This document shows positions 7,902 to 17,132 of a DNA stretch of 64,000 nucleotides, piece after piece. Each line of letters begins with the position of its first letter. The first letter of the stretch is position 1. Position numbers and translations under genes: made by a program. The notes below the pieces were generated by a model. The model searched no databases, was not told the origin of the DNA, and worked only from the letters and a program-made list of their open reading frames with translations. This DNA comes from Alistipes sp. GTDB lineage: Bacteria > Bacteroidota > Bacteroidia > Bacteroidales > Rikenellaceae. The stretch lies in NCBI GenBank assembly GCA_017503575.1, contig JAFVSV010000040.1, forward strand, positions 1 through 64,000. Reading direction: 5' to 3'.

Positions 7902-9872
7902 TTATAGTATCCTAACGAGTGGCTTATTGGTGGATAGCTCGTCGTCTAACATCGTGCCATAGCCAATCTCTCGATTGTTGGCGCGTGTTGAGCCGAATAG
8001 ACGATCGTATATCGCGACAAGCTCCTCTATATCCCTATTATCCTCACGTCGCACGAAGAATGGTTCAGACTCATAGATCTCCGTTAGATTGCCCTTATCA
8101 TCCATAAGCACGCACCAAACAACATCCTCCTCGTTGTACTTTACGTTATATATCATCTCGCTCGATGACTCCATCGTCATCAGGTATTGTTCGGCGTTCT
8201 CGATTGGGTAATCTTTAAGATCTTGGGTGTCGTATATATGACTAAATATCTTGTAGGGCGTATCAGATGTCTCTATCTTATACCACATTAGTGCGTAACC
8301 CTGCGCTTCAAGCATCTGCCAGTCTGCTGCTGCGTATGAGCTACCGTAATCGTAAAGGTCGCGGTGCGAATATGGGCCGCCAACTGTAATGCCCGTAACC
8401 TCAACGCTACATGCCTCGGCAGCGCCCGTCTTGAATGTGTAGTGCATAAGCCCCGTTGTTATCATACCTCCGTGAGTGCCAACAATGCACATCACATACT
8501 CAGTCTCTGGCTCAAGCAGATACTTCTCACCAGTAGTCTTACCATACGAAACGCCATTAATGGGGTCTACATATTGTGTAAGCATTCCTATAAGTGTTGT
8601 TTCGTTGATTACATCGAAATCAACCTTACGAACAAGAGCTGCTACATAGCTATCATGGTCGTTCGAGGGGATGAGCTCGTAGCGTACAAGACGACCATAT
8701 AGCTCCGTGATGTTAAGCTCTACGGTGAGGTCTACTGGCTCAACAAAGCCTGTTCTAAAGTGTTGATATTCAATCCTTGATACAATTTGTGGAATGCCCT
8801 CAACCATATCTACGGCGTATGCAACCATGAGGTAATCATCCTCGGCAACGAGCGTGAGGTCAATCTCTTGGCTACCTCGAAGGCAATATTGTGACAAGAA
8901 GTCATCTACACTCATGCCACCCATCTCAACACTTCGATGATAGAGGCTATACAGCTCACATGAGAACTCTCGATGAGTCTCCTCGGTGAGGCTTTCCGAT
9001 GGCGGGAAGTAGGGTGATAGGAGCTCATCATGAGATAATATCTCGTAGCGGTAGTAGCCCTCCCACGACTCGGGGGCAAAGCTTAGCTTGATATCAGCAC
9101 CATTAACCTGCAACTCGCCATGTAGCGCTATCTCTTGCTTCGCGGGCGTGGGAACGTCAAATGTCTTGTAGCATATTGGCGTGATAAGCTCATAACTACG
9201 ACTATTCTCGTCATACAGAATGCCGAATGCACAGAAGTTAAATGTATCACCCGGGATGAGGTTGTCGACACTATACTGTACCGTCCCGTAGCCACCTATT
9301 TTTCGCTCCTCGAGGTACTCGACGAGTGTTAAACCTTCGGCTTTAGCATTATTCGAGTACGCGTACAATACCTCCGAAACCGTGAAGTCGGGGTTGGCTG
9401 CGTTATCCTCATACTCGATATAGTTGTTTAGATGTGTAACAATCAGCATATCGTTGCGCTGCGCCTTCGCTTTTGCTTGTAGGGTACATGAACGCGTTGT
9501 TATGTCACTCACCGTTAGGTCAATACCGCTCTTCCCATCAAATGCCTTCTGCCTAACGATAACCGTGGCACTATTGCCATTATGCCTATTTGTAAAGTAG
9601 ATAACAGCCTCGCGCTCGCCACCAAAGTTCCTCTGCGCCTTTAGCTTTAGTGAGGTTTTCGAGAGAGTCTCGATGTCGAGCCAGTGGTCCTCGCACCTTA
9701 CCTGTGGCTGATGTAGCTTACCCTCGATTGAGAAGTTGATGGTTACAGTACCACCGTCGCTCGATACCACATACTCTCGATGGTCAAAGGTGAAGCCCTC
9801 TGATACATACTCCTCTTTGCTACACGCAACCGTACATAGTAATACGATAAAGATAGATAATAGTTGTCTCAT
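7902..9872 (-). CDS. BACON-domain surface lipoprotein
   Basis: 656 residues with a lipoprotein signal peptide (lipobox TVAC, Cys17). A BACON domain follows at about residues 25-110, shown by the SSDGGTVTINFSIEG start and the ATVIVRQKA end. Several fibronectin-like beta segments of about 100 residues come next. BACON domains are thought to bind carbohydrate or mucin in Bacteroidetes. No catalytic motif is visible. It has its own promoter and is monocistronic, next to the sialidase block, which fits a role on host glycans (inference). Confidence 0.8.
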   Translation of the reverse strand: MRQLLSIFIVLLCTVACSKEEYVSEGFTFDHREYVVSSDGGTVTINFSIEGKLHQPQVRCEDHWLDIETLSKTSLKLKAQRNFGGEREAVIYFTNRHNGNSATVIVRQKAFDGKSGIDLTVSDITTRSCTLQAKAKAQRNDMLIVTHLNNYIEYEDNAANPDFTVSEVLYAYSNNAKAEGLTLVEYLEERKIGGYGTVQYSVDNLIPGDTFNFCAFGILYDENSRSYELITPICYKTFDVPTPAKQEIALHGELQVNGADIKLSFAPESWEGYYRYEILSHDELLSPYFPPSESLTEETHREFSCELYSLYHRSVEMGGMSVDDFLSQYCLRGSQEIDLTLVAEDDYLMVAYAVDMVEGIPQIVSRIEYQHFRTGFVEPVDLTVELNITELYGRLVRYELIPSNDHDSYVAALVRKVDFDVINETTLIGMLTQYVDPINGVSYGKTTGEKYLLEPETEYVMCIVGTHGGMITTGLMHYTFKTGAAEACSVEVTGITVGGPYSHRDLYDYGSSYAAADWQMLEAQGYALMWYKIETSDTPYKIFSHIYDTQDLKDYPIENAEQYLMTMESSSEMIYNVKYNEEDVVWCVLMDDKGNLTEIYESEPFFVRREDNRDIEELVAIYDRLFGSTRANNREIGYGTMLDDELSTNKPLVRIL

Positions 9873-9907
9873 AGATGCTAACTGTTTAATTGCTTCGTTG
9901 TTAGTTA

Positions 9908-9937
9908 CAAAATTAGTTGGAAAACAAGATGTGACAA
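9908..9937 (-). promoter_or_regulatory. Promoter for the BACON lipoprotein
   Basis: On the minus strand TTG (9935-9937), 19 bp, TAATTTTG (9908-9915): a textbook Bacteroidetes promoter about 36 bp before the start codon. Confidence 0.75.
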
Positions 9938-10163
9938 AATTTTAAGACAACTAAAAATTCGTTTTGCTACACCAAAACGCATTGACAATCAGTGTGTTAT
10001 AAAACAAGAAACGGTTAATTTTTCATAGTGTTGATTTTCAGCTACTTACACATACATCGCTCTATTTCAATAACTTATGCAAAAAATAAGAGATTATAGG
10101 CTTACGGGGATCCCCCACTCACCTATAATCTCTTTAGTCGTGTATCAACAATATATTGCTATC
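9938..10163. other. Intergenic, holds the sialidase-unit terminator
   Basis: AT-rich stretch between the BACON lipoprotein promoter and the sialidase stop. Apart from the terminator hairpin at 10089-10133 I see no gene or RNA. Confidence 0.6.
10089..10133 (-). terminator. Terminator of the glycosyltransferase-SDR-sialidase unit
   Basis: A perfect 12-bp stem (AGAGATTATAGG with CCTATAATCTCT), 21-nt loop, then on the minus strand TTATTTTTT. It lies 30 bp after the sialidase stop. Confidence 0.8.
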
Positions 10164-11501
10164 CTACTCCTGACGATAGCTATACTTACCCTCGGTAATC
10201 TCCTCCAGTGTTAGGCTCTCGTATACCATGTTGTAGCCACCATATGAGTGTGCGCTAACGCCGTAGGTCTCCTCCTCGTAGAAGAAGCCGAGGTTGTTAT
10301 CCTTCTGCCATATCATTGTCGAGTATGCCGAGTTGAGCGTTGAGAGCTGCAACGAGCCATCCCAATCACGAGCAATCTCGTATGGAGAGAGGTAGTCGTC
10401 AGTCTCATTAGCAAGCTCCTTATAGTATATGCCAACATTCGCACGCTGTGGGCCCATTGGCACCGACTGCAACAATAGGTACATAGGCTCATTATCCTCG
10501 TTACGAACTACTGGGACAACCACTACCTCGCCATTCGTAGAGTTTTGAATGGCGGCAACACCGCGATTAGTAGCACCCGAGAACTGAGCCTCCTCCCACG
10601 AGCCAGTACCCGCAGCTACATCGTCGAAGGTAAAGATGTTGTAGTAGCGACCTTCGTTGTAGCGCGAGCTGATAAGGATAGTGCCATTAGGCAGCTCCTC
10701 GACCTTTGGCTCATCGGCAGTACGGTATACGGCTGGCTGGTTGATGTCGCCAAGTACCTTCCAGCTACCACCGAAGTCATCCGAGAAGAGGACATAGTTC
10801 ATGTGTGTAGCCGATTTATCACGCACGAGTACAGCGCAGTATAGACGATAGTGGCTACCCACCTTCACGGTGCTACTCTGCATGATACGTCCCGAGGCTA
10901 CGAACATCGAGCGTACGGGGCCGTATGACGAGGCGTCGAATTGCGAGTAGATAGATTCGGCGATATCCTCAGGCTCGCTCCAGGTAATGCCGCCATCCTC
11001 CGAATAGAAGCGAGCAATGTTCTGGTGGCGCTGACGAGTACCATTCTGGAACGATACGTTACCTGCGCAACTCATAACGAGCACCTTGTTAGACTCTCTA
11101 TCAGCAACGATGCAGGGGTCGCCATAGCCTACGCTCATAAAGTCGGTAGCCTTGTCACCCTTACCCTCGATAAGTACCTTCGTATCGCTCCATGTGTGGC
11201 CGTTATCATCCGATGTGCGGTAGTGTAGGTCGATACGGCCATTGTTTACAACGCCAATGTCGGAGCGAACGATACGGTAGTCGACAACAGTGATAAGGCG
11301 TCCTGTTGGTGTTACGGCAATCGCGGGAATACGATATGCTATATCCTCGGGTGTCTTAACGGCAAAGAGGTCGGTACGCTCAACAGTAGGCTGTGGCTCG
11401 GGCTTTTTGTTCTCGCCAGCTGGGGCATCAGGCTTGCTGCAGCCAGATGCGAGTGTTGATATGCCAAGCATAGCAACAAAGAGTATGGTTAATCTACGCA
11501 T
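10164..11501 (-). CDS. nanH: Exo-alpha-sialidase, GH33, lipoprotein
   Basis: Releases terminal sialic acid from host glycans at the cell surface. The 445 residues start with a lipoprotein signal (LASGC), then a short spacer, then a six-bladed sialidase. The YRIP motif sits near residue 56, with three Asp boxes: SDDNGHTWSD, SEDGGITWSE and SDDFGGSWKV. The late RYNEGRYYN and Tyr-rich stretch (STLNSAYSTM) fit the catalytic Arg and Tyr region. It is last in a unit behind a glycosyltransferase and a dehydrogenase (11-bp gap). No nanA or nanE genes are linked, so catabolism of sialic acid must be encoded elsewhere, if present. Confidence 0.92.
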   Translation of the reverse strand: MRRLTILFVAMLGISTLASGCSKPDAPAGENKKPEPQPTVERTDLFAVKTPEDIAYRIPAIAVTPTGRLITVVDYRIVRSDIGVVNNGRIDLHYRTSDDNGHTWSDTKVLIEGKGDKATDFMSVGYGDPCIVADRESNKVLVMSCAGNVSFQNGTRQRHQNIARFYSEDGGITWSEPEDIAESIYSQFDASSYGPVRSMFVASGRIMQSSTVKVGSHYRLYCAVLVRDKSATHMNYVLFSDDFGGSWKVLGDINQPAVYRTADEPKVEELPNGTILISSRYNEGRYYNIFTFDDVAAGTGSWEEAQFSGATNRGVAAIQNSTNGEVVVVPVVRNEDNEPMYLLLQSVPMGPQRANVGIYYKELANETDDYLSPYEIARDWDGSLQLSTLNSAYSTMIWQKDNNLGFFYEEETYGVSAHSYGGYNMVYESLTLEEITEGKYSYRQE

Positions 11502-11512
11502 AATGTTGGTTG

Positions 11513-12259
11513 TTATTTACGGTATGTGTAATATGCGCCTGCCTGGCATGTAGGCATCAGCACGATGTCGTTTACGTTCATGTGTGCGGGGAGTGATAGC
11601 ATCCAGTGTATAGCCTCGGCGATATCCTCGCCCTGGAGAGCCTCAACGCCCTTGTATACGCCTGCGGCACGCTCCTTGTCGCCATGGAAGCGTACCTCCG
11701 AGAACTCTGTCTCTACCATACCTGGGCGCACCTCGCCCACCTTGATACCTGCCGAGAGTAGGTCGGCACGCATGGCCTGCGATATGGCGTGTACAGCGTG
11801 CTTCGAGGCGCAGTATACAGCGCCATTCTCATAAGGCTCGGTACCAGCGATAGAGCCTATGTTGATGATGTGTCCACCCTTGCCGGCCTCGACCATGGCG
11901 CCACTGATAATCTTGGTGACATAGAGCAAGCCTTTGACGTTTGTATCTATCATAGCATCCCAATCTGCCGAGTCGCCCTTGTCGATATGCTCAAGACCAG
12001 CGGCAAGACCAGCGTTGTTGATAAGGATGTCGACACGACCCAGTGGCTTGAGGTTGTCGATACACTCCTGCTCCGAGCGCACGTCGAAGTGGAGCACTAC
12101 ACACTCGGCGCCCTTGGCCTCGACCTCCGCCTTGAGGGCCTCGAGACGCTCCTTGCGGCGGCCGGTGATGATAATCTCGGTGTCGGCAGCTGCCAATCGT
12201 AGAGCCGTAGCTCGGCCAATGCCCGAGGTGGCTCCTGTAATAAGTATTCTACGTTTCAT
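11513..12259 (-). CDS. Short-chain dehydrogenase, YdfG-like
   Basis: 248 residues with the classical SDR signature: TGATSGIG cofactor loop, NNAG, the Ser in NIGSIAGTEPY, and the YCASK Tyr/Lys pair. The RPGMVETEFSEVRF stretch is typical of the NADP-dependent 3-hydroxy acid (L-allo-threonine) dehydrogenase group. Substrate assignment is by resemblance only. It lies 24 bp after the glycosyltransferase and 11 bp before the sialidase. Confidence 0.85.
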   Translation of the reverse strand: MKRRILITGATSGIGRATALRLAAADTEIIITGRRKERLEALKAEVEAKGAECVVLHFDVRSEQECIDNLKPLGRVDILINNAGLAAGLEHIDKGDSADWDAMIDTNVKGLLYVTKIISGAMVEAGKGGHIINIGSIAGTEPYENGAVYCASKHAVHAISQAMRADLLSAGIKVGEVRPGMVETEFSEVRFHGDKERAAGVYKGVEALQGEDIAEAIHWMLSLPAHMNVNDIVLMPTCQAGAYYTYRK

Positions 12260-12283
12260 GGTTTTAGGTTGTATATTATTGAT

Positions 12284-13417
12284 TTACTTACACATATCTG
12301 TGATATCGTGCCAGAATATCTCGCCCACCTCCTCGATGGAGAAGCGACGAATGACCGCCTCGCGCTCCGAGTAATCGGGGTTGCTGTGTGCACGCTCTAT
12401 GGCGAGCCTCATGGCGTCGTACATGCTATCGACGCTATGGTCGACAAGGATGATGGTGTCGAGTCCTGCGAAGACCTCGCGCGAGGGGGTGTTGCTACCT
12501 GTCTCGCATATAATCATGCGGTTAGTCTTAAGGTAGGTGATAATCTTGCTGGATAGGAATGGGTCCTCCTCTCTGTCGGCGTTAATGTCGACAAGCACCG
12601 TGGCACGCCTAAATAGTGGCTCGAGGTTGTCGGTATGGCCGAGTACGGTCACGCGCTTAAGCTCCTCGGCGCTGAGTATAGAGCGCATATTGCGGAACTT
12701 CATGCCCATGCCCACGAATATAGCCTCGGCATTGGGGTAGTCGCGAAGGAGTTGTTTGAAGGCCTTGAAGAAGTAGTTGGGGTTGCGCAGGCCATATAGC
12801 GAGCCTGTGTATAGGAGTGTGGCACGCTCGCCCTCGGGTAGGTTATACTCCTTGGCGGGCGATGGTGTGAGTAGCACATTTGAGCGCAAACCCTCCTTAT
12901 GCTTGAATGTTGTGAGCTGGAAGGCGAGCATGTGGGCATTCGACGATGCCACATAGTCGGCGGCGGCAAAGTTACGCGCTACGACACGCATCTTGCCGCG
13001 GTACTCGCGGGGCTTTGTCCACCCTCCTGGTGCGGGTATGGCATCTACCGAGTAGATGGCAAATTTGGTGTTGTGTTGCTCGGCATAGAGGCGACCAAAG
13101 ACTACGGGTGTGAGCTGTGCCGAGGTGACAAAGGCTATCACAAGGTCGTAGCTCTCGGTGAGTTGCGCCATGGCCTCGCGGCTCCAGCGCGTAGAGAAGG
13201 GGGTTGTGCCAAACCACCTCACAAACTTACGGTACCACTTGTTGCGCGACTTCGAGAATGGATGGGTGTAGATATTGCGAAGGCTCTCCATAGTGGATAT
13301 GGGGGCTTGGTCGCTAAGGATATCCACCTCGGCATGCTTTGCGAGGTGCTCAATAACGCGCTCGTAGATTACCGAGACGCCACTACCGGCACGAAAGTAT
13401 ACGGCAAGAATCTTCAT
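12284..13417 (-). CDS. Glycosyltransferase, GT-B fold
   Basis: 377 residues. The C-terminal half has GT4-like features: LLYTGSLYGLRNP at the start of the donor domain, VGMGMKF, VTVLGHTDNLEPLFRRA, and a late SSKIITYLKTNRMIICET element where GT4 enzymes have their nucleotide-sugar-binding Glu. No signal peptide or membrane helix is seen, so it acts in the cytoplasm or at the inner face of the membrane. Acceptor and sugar are unknown. It is the first gene of a unit with its own promoter at 13469-13499. Confidence 0.75.
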   Translation of the reverse strand: MKILAVYFRAGSGVSVIYERVIEHLAKHAEVDILSDQAPISTMESLRNIYTHPFSKSRNKWYRKFVRWFGTTPFSTRWSREAMAQLTESYDLVIAFVTSAQLTPVVFGRLYAEQHNTKFAIYSVDAIPAPGGWTKPREYRGKMRVVARNFAAADYVASSNAHMLAFQLTTFKHKEGLRSNVLLTPSPAKEYNLPEGERATLLYTGSLYGLRNPNYFFKAFKQLLRDYPNAEAIFVGMGMKFRNMRSILSAEELKRVTVLGHTDNLEPLFRRATVLVDINADREEDPFLSSKIITYLKTNRMIICETGSNTPSREVFAGLDTIILVDHSVDSMYDAMRLAIERAHSNPDYSEREAVIRRFSIEEVGEIFWHDITDMCK

Positions 13418-13468
13418 GGTCTACAATAGGTTTGCGGTGCTTGATGCCTGTCGGGGCATACAATTTCG

Positions 13469-13499
13469 CAAATATAGTAATTTTTTGCCGTAACAACAA
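13469..13499 (-). promoter_or_regulatory. Promoter for glycosyltransferase-SDR-sialidase
   Basis: Minus strand TTG (13497-13499), 20 bp, TATATTTG (13469-13476), about 50 bp before the ATG. It separates this unit from the radical SAM genes upstream. Confidence 0.7.
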
Positions 13500-13572
13500 T
13501 AGGGAGACGCAAGATAGGGCGTGCTAACGACCTTTTGGGGCGCAGGCAGAGAGCTTGCCATTCTTGTATCTT

Positions 13573-14649
13573 TCACCTCTTAAGTCGCTGGTAGTGGCAG
13601 AGTAGTAGGTTTTCGTCATCGTCGTAGAGGTGCATGCCGTTACCCTCGCAGTACTGCCACATCTTGCAGTCGGCGCACTTGCCCTTCTTCGCCCATGCGC
13701 GGTTGCGGAACTTCTCGAAGCGGTTTTGCCACACATCCCAGAAGTTATCCTTGTAGATATTTCCCTGCGTGAAGTTGGCGCGTACCGAGGTGCAGCCCGA
13801 GATATCGCCATTCACGCGTATCGAAGCTGTGCCCACGCCAGCGTAGCACTCAAAGGGGTTTGTTCTTACACGCATCTCGTAGCCCGCGAGGAAGCCCTCA
13901 CAACCGTATGCCGCCATGATGCGACCCTCCTTGCGTGTGCGTTCGATAAACTGCATGAGCGTCGTGAACTCCTCGTCGCTGAGTTGCAGTGTGGGGTCTG
14001 TGGCGGCACGACCCACAGGGAATATCGTAAATAGTCGCCAGCGACGCACGCCGAGCGAGTATAGAAACTCCTTGAACTCATCGAGGTGTGGTAGCAGGGC
14101 GGGCGTTACGCATGTAACCACATCCGAGGCAAGCTCCTTATCTGCCGATACCATCTTTACTGCCTCCACAGCACGCTTGAAGCTATCCTTGTTTTGGCGT
14201 ATATGGTAGTGGTGCTCCTCGAAGCCATCGAGCGATACGGTAATCGAGTGCAGGCCTGCGCGGATGAGCGAGTCGAGACGCTGACGTGTGAGTCCCATGC
14301 CATTGGTCACCATGCCCCAGGGATAGCCACGACGATAGAGGTTGATGCCTATATCCTCGAGGTCCTTACGCACGAGCACCTCACCACCCGATAGGATGAT
14401 AAGTACCTTGTTGGGGTCGACATGGGGTGTTATGTCGTTGTCGAGCACGCGGAAGAAATCCTTTGCGGGCATATCCTTAAGCGTGGTATCCACCTTGCAG
14501 TCGCTACCGCAGTGGCGACATTGCAGGTTACAGCGCAAGGTACACTCCCAGAAGAGGGTGTTTAGAATATGCTCATCGCGACGTATCTGACGTAGCTTCT
14601 TAAATAGTTTGAGCGCTATCCACTGACGCACTCCGAGTCGTTTTCCCAT
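13573..14649 (-). CDS. Radical SAM/SPASM enzyme of the lipoprotein cluster (second)
   Basis: 358 residues. The radical SAM iron-sulfur motif is C40-x3-C44-x2-C47 (CNLQCRHC), preceded by an extra Cys at 36 and followed by GSDC. GGEVLVRKDLED marks the SAM-binding region. The C-terminal part (about 270-358) has the Cys spacing of a SPASM domain: CYAG, SGCTS, KGKCADCKMWQYC and LLCHY, enough for auxiliary clusters. SPASM enzymes modify peptides or proteins. The gene is 6 bp after another SPASM enzyme and downstream of five small envelope proteins, matching the computationally named rSAM/lipoprotein system of Bacteroidetes, whose chemistry is unknown. Confidence 0.85.
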   Translation of the reverse strand: MGKRLGVRQWIALKLFKKLRQIRRDEHILNTLFWECTLRCNLQCRHCGSDCKVDTTLKDMPAKDFFRVLDNDITPHVDPNKVLIILSGGEVLVRKDLEDIGINLYRRGYPWGMVTNGMGLTRQRLDSLIRAGLHSITVSLDGFEEHHYHIRQNKDSFKRAVEAVKMVSADKELASDVVTCVTPALLPHLDEFKEFLYSLGVRRWRLFTIFPVGRAATDPTLQLSDEEFTTLMQFIERTRKEGRIMAAYGCEGFLAGYEMRVRTNPFECYAGVGTASIRVNGDISGCTSVRANFTQGNIYKDNFWDVWQNRFEKFRNRAWAKKGKCADCKMWQYCEGNGMHLYDDDENLLLCHYQRLKR

Positions 14650-14655
14650 GGTTAG

Positions 14656-15696
14656 TTATTTGTGGTTTTCAATACTTAGTATCGGGTCTACACGGTCGAA
14701 CGTGCCATATAGCTGCTCCGAGGCGGCGCGACACCCTCCGCGACACTGCTCCCATAACTTGCACGACGCGCACTCCGCAGGGTGCTTGTCGAAGTAGCCA
14801 TCAGCCTGCGATTGCTCCAATATTGCCGCCAATGGCTCGTCGTGGATATTGCCCAACACGCGAGGCGAGTGGTTGCAGAAGCGCACCTCGCCACGATAGT
14901 TTATCGTCAGCGGGCGCGAGCGTAGCTCCGTTGTGCAGTGGGTGAATGTTATGTTCGAATACTCCTTGGGGTTGAGTACACACATAGGCGTGCAGACACC
15001 ACTGTGCGCCCTCAATCCAAGCTCCCTAAGTTTGTTGTCGGCACGCTTGAAGGCTGTGCGTAACTCGCTGTGGCTCATGCTGAGTTCCTTGGCATTGCCA
15101 ATGCCGAGACCTCCGATATTGAAGCGGTTGATAAGGATGTTTGTCGCCCCAAGCTCGGCGTATAGCTCCAAGGTGGACTCTATGGTGTCGAGGTTTTGGT
15201 GTGTGATGATAAGCACAGGTGCCAACCACCCCTTGCGCCTCTCTGCCACCCTACGAGCACCCCTCATAGCACGCTCCCATGTTCCACCAATCGTCGTTAG
15301 TGCATCGTGCACCTTGGCATCCGACGAGAGGATGGGTATCTGTATCAGCCCAACGCCGAGGTCGTCAAATATCTTGACGTCGTCGTCCGAGAGTATCGTG
15401 CCGTTGGTTAGAATATTGACATTAGCTCCCGTAAATCGCGCCTTGAGCACCAAGTCGTGAATCTTGGGCATCAGCATAGGCTCGCCTCCCGACAGAGAGA
15501 GGCTTGCGATGGATGCCTCGTCGAGGAGTCGTTTGAGCGTTCTGCGTGCCATATCGTAGTCGGGTGCAGCAGGGGCGCAGTAGCCCGCATCACCCTTGAA
15601 GTGGTTGTAGCAGAACTTACACGCCTGGTTGCAGGCATCCGTAATCTCGAATACCACCACGCCAAGCTTCAGCTTATCACGTCGCGCGAAGAGCAT
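14656..15696 (-). CDS. Radical SAM/SPASM enzyme of the lipoprotein cluster (first)
   Basis: 346 residues. The cluster motif is C22-x3-C26-x2-C29 (CNQACKFC), followed by LSLSGGEPML for SAM binding and ILTNGT. The C-terminal auxiliary-cluster region includes CTPMC, HCTTEL, RFCNHSPR and CASCKLWEQCRGGC, a SPASM pattern. It starts 3 bp after the membrane protein gene and ends 6 bp before the second radical SAM gene, so the three are probably translationally coupled. The two enzymes are clearly different in sequence, so this is not a fresh duplication. The substrate is unknown; the linked lipoproteins are the obvious candidates. Confidence 0.85.
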   Translation of the reverse strand: MLFARRDKLKLGVVVFEITDACNQACKFCYNHFKGDAGYCAPAAPDYDMARRTLKRLLDEASIASLSLSGGEPMLMPKIHDLVLKARFTGANVNILTNGTILSDDDVKIFDDLGVGLIQIPILSSDAKVHDALTTIGGTWERAMRGARRVAERRKGWLAPVLIITHQNLDTIESTLELYAELGATNILINRFNIGGLGIGNAKELSMSHSELRTAFKRADNKLRELGLRAHSGVCTPMCVLNPKEYSNITFTHCTTELRSRPLTINYRGEVRFCNHSPRVLGNIHDEPLAAILEQSQADGYFDKHPAECASCKLWEQCRGGCRAASEQLYGTFDRVDPILSIENHK

Positions 15697-15699
15697 AGG

Positions 15700-16236
15700 T
15701 TAGTCTACAATGGCTACAAAGATACCCGCAAATGGCCATAAGCTCTCGTCGCCATCCTCGTACTTATCGTACTCGACGCATAGCTCGGCACGACCACGAT
15801 AGTCGCCAGCCTCGATTGTGAACTCAAGCTGATTGTCGCCCTTCGTGACCTTGTATGTCTGGCTGCAAAGCACTCTATCTTCGTTGTTGTCGTCGGTGAT
15901 GAGCGAAATCTTCACATCGTTGTTGCCAAATCTGCATTCGTAGTTAAGCACAACCTTATCGCCATTGCGAAGCTCGCTGTTGGCAACACCCTGTGTCCAA
16001 CGATGCTCATTCTCTGGGGGTGGTGCTGGGTCGTAGCACGACACACCATACTCGTCGCCAGGGCCGCACGAAGTGAGCGAGACCATTGCCGAGAGCGTCA
16101 GCATGGCGCCACCAATGCGAAACTTGGTGCGCACGGCACGCGCACTGTGGCCGCCACTAAACATCACCCACAACGATGCCACAACAAAGGCAACGCCGAG
16201 AACGGCTAAACCTATTATTGCAAATGTTCGTTTCAT
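15700..16236 (-). CDS. Small membrane/lipoprotein-like protein of the rSAM cluster
   Basis: 178 residues from MKRTFAII. A transmembrane helix spans about 5-27. A second hydrophobic stretch ends in a lipobox-like LTSC near residue 57, followed by DEYGVSCYDP, which resembles the YGVP after the lipidation Cys in the neighbouring lipoproteins. The rest is an all-beta domain with several Cys and an acidic end. I do not recognise a named family. It sits directly upstream of the radical SAM pair (3-bp gap), making it the most tightly coupled candidate substrate or partner. Confidence 0.7.
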   Translation of the reverse strand: MKRTFAIIGLAVLGVAFVVASLWVMFSGGHSARAVRTKFRIGGAMLTLSAMVSLTSCGPGDEYGVSCYDPAPPPENEHRWTQGVANSELRNGDKVVLNYECRFGNNDVKISLITDDNNEDRVLCSQTYKVTKGDNQLEFTIEAGDYRGRAELCVEYDKYEDGDESLWPFAGIFVAIVD

Positions 16237-16274
16237 AATCCTAAACAATTAGTAGTTAGTTATATTCTCGGGCG

Positions 16275-16634
16275 TTACTCCTCGCGCTCGAGTGTCACAT
16301 CGCCCAACTCCTCGCCAAGATGCTCTCCGCCACTCGAGTATAACTCTATCCTTCGGGAGAGATACTTGCCACCATTATCCTCGCCATCGACATCCTCGAA
16401 CTGAACGCTGTGGCTACCACCCGTAACATAGAAGCGACCATCATCGTCTGTATGAACCTCCGAGCTGCTCATCGAGACCTTTATGCCCTTGATAGGCTCG
16501 CCCTCGGGGTCGACAACACGACCGCTCGCCCTCCACTGCGGGTTATAATCCGCCTCGGGGACACCATAGCACGCTACGCATGTTAGCGTCATGCCAAATA
16601 GGGCAAACAATCGAGTTAATATCTTGCCAAGCAT
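16275..16634 (-). CDS. Radical SAM-associated lipoprotein, short form
   Basis: 119 residues. Signal peptide with lipobox CVAC; the mature protein begins CYGVPEADY, so the YGVP motif follows the lipidated Cys at once. A carboxypeptidase-regulatory-like beta domain follows (GRVVDPEGEPIKGIKV), with the shared late element FEDVDGEDNGGKY and the end GDVTLEREE. It is homologous to the proteins at 16647-17087 and 17776-18231. Same operon as the radical SAM enzymes. Confidence 0.8.
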   Translation of the reverse strand: MLGKILTRLFALFGMTLTCVACYGVPEADYNPQWRASGRVVDPEGEPIKGIKVSMSSSEVHTDDDGRFYVTGGSHSVQFEDVDGEDNGGKYLSRRIELYSSGGEHLGEELGDVTLEREE

Positions 16635-16646
16635 AATGTTATATCT

Positions 16647-17087
16647 TTATTGGTTCTCCACCTCTGTTGCTTCTGTCTTGAGCGTTAGAGTGACATCGCC
16701 CAACTCAGCCTTATAGGCGCCATCGTACCAACCGCCATAGCCATCCTCTGTCTTCTCAACCTTGTCAGTAATATCAAGCGTCAAGGTCTCAAATTCACCA
16801 CCATTCTCCTCGCCATCGACATCCTCGAATCTAACCCGAGTTATGCTCCCCGTGTAGACCGAATCGTTAATGCTGATTTCACCATCTTGGTTGGTATACT
16901 CCTCAACCCAATCCACGCGCACCTTAATGCCCTCGATAGGCTCGCCCGCCTCATCGACAACGCGCGCCTTGAGGCTAAAGTTCACATGAGGGACACCATA
17001 CTCTCCAGAAACCTCCTCCGTAATCTGCTCGCACGACACAGCGCCAAAGCCCAAGAGGGTCATTAATAAGTAGATAAACTTTTTCAT
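16647..17087 (-). CDS. Radical SAM-associated lipoprotein
   Basis: 146 residues. Signal peptide and lipobox AVSC, then a ten-residue spacer and EYGVPHVNFSLKARVV. The fold is a carboxypeptidase-regulatory-like domain (DEAGEPIEGIKVRV), then RFEDVDGEENGGEFETL and the terminal GDVTLTLK. It closely matches the protein at 17776-18231 and, with a shorter N-terminus, that at 16275-16634. The lipid anchor places it at the membrane outside the cytoplasm, so any radical SAM modification must precede export (inference). Confidence 0.85.
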   Translation of the reverse strand: MKKFIYLLMTLLGFGAVSCEQITEEVSGEYGVPHVNFSLKARVVDEAGEPIEGIKVRVDWVEEYTNQDGEISINDSVYTGSITRVRFEDVDGEENGGEFETLTLDITDKVEKTEDGYGGWYDGAYKAELGDVTLTLKTEATEVENQ

Positions 17088-17132
17088 AATCTCATATCCT
17101 TTGTTTTTGCACCATTATAATCTATCGGGCTG

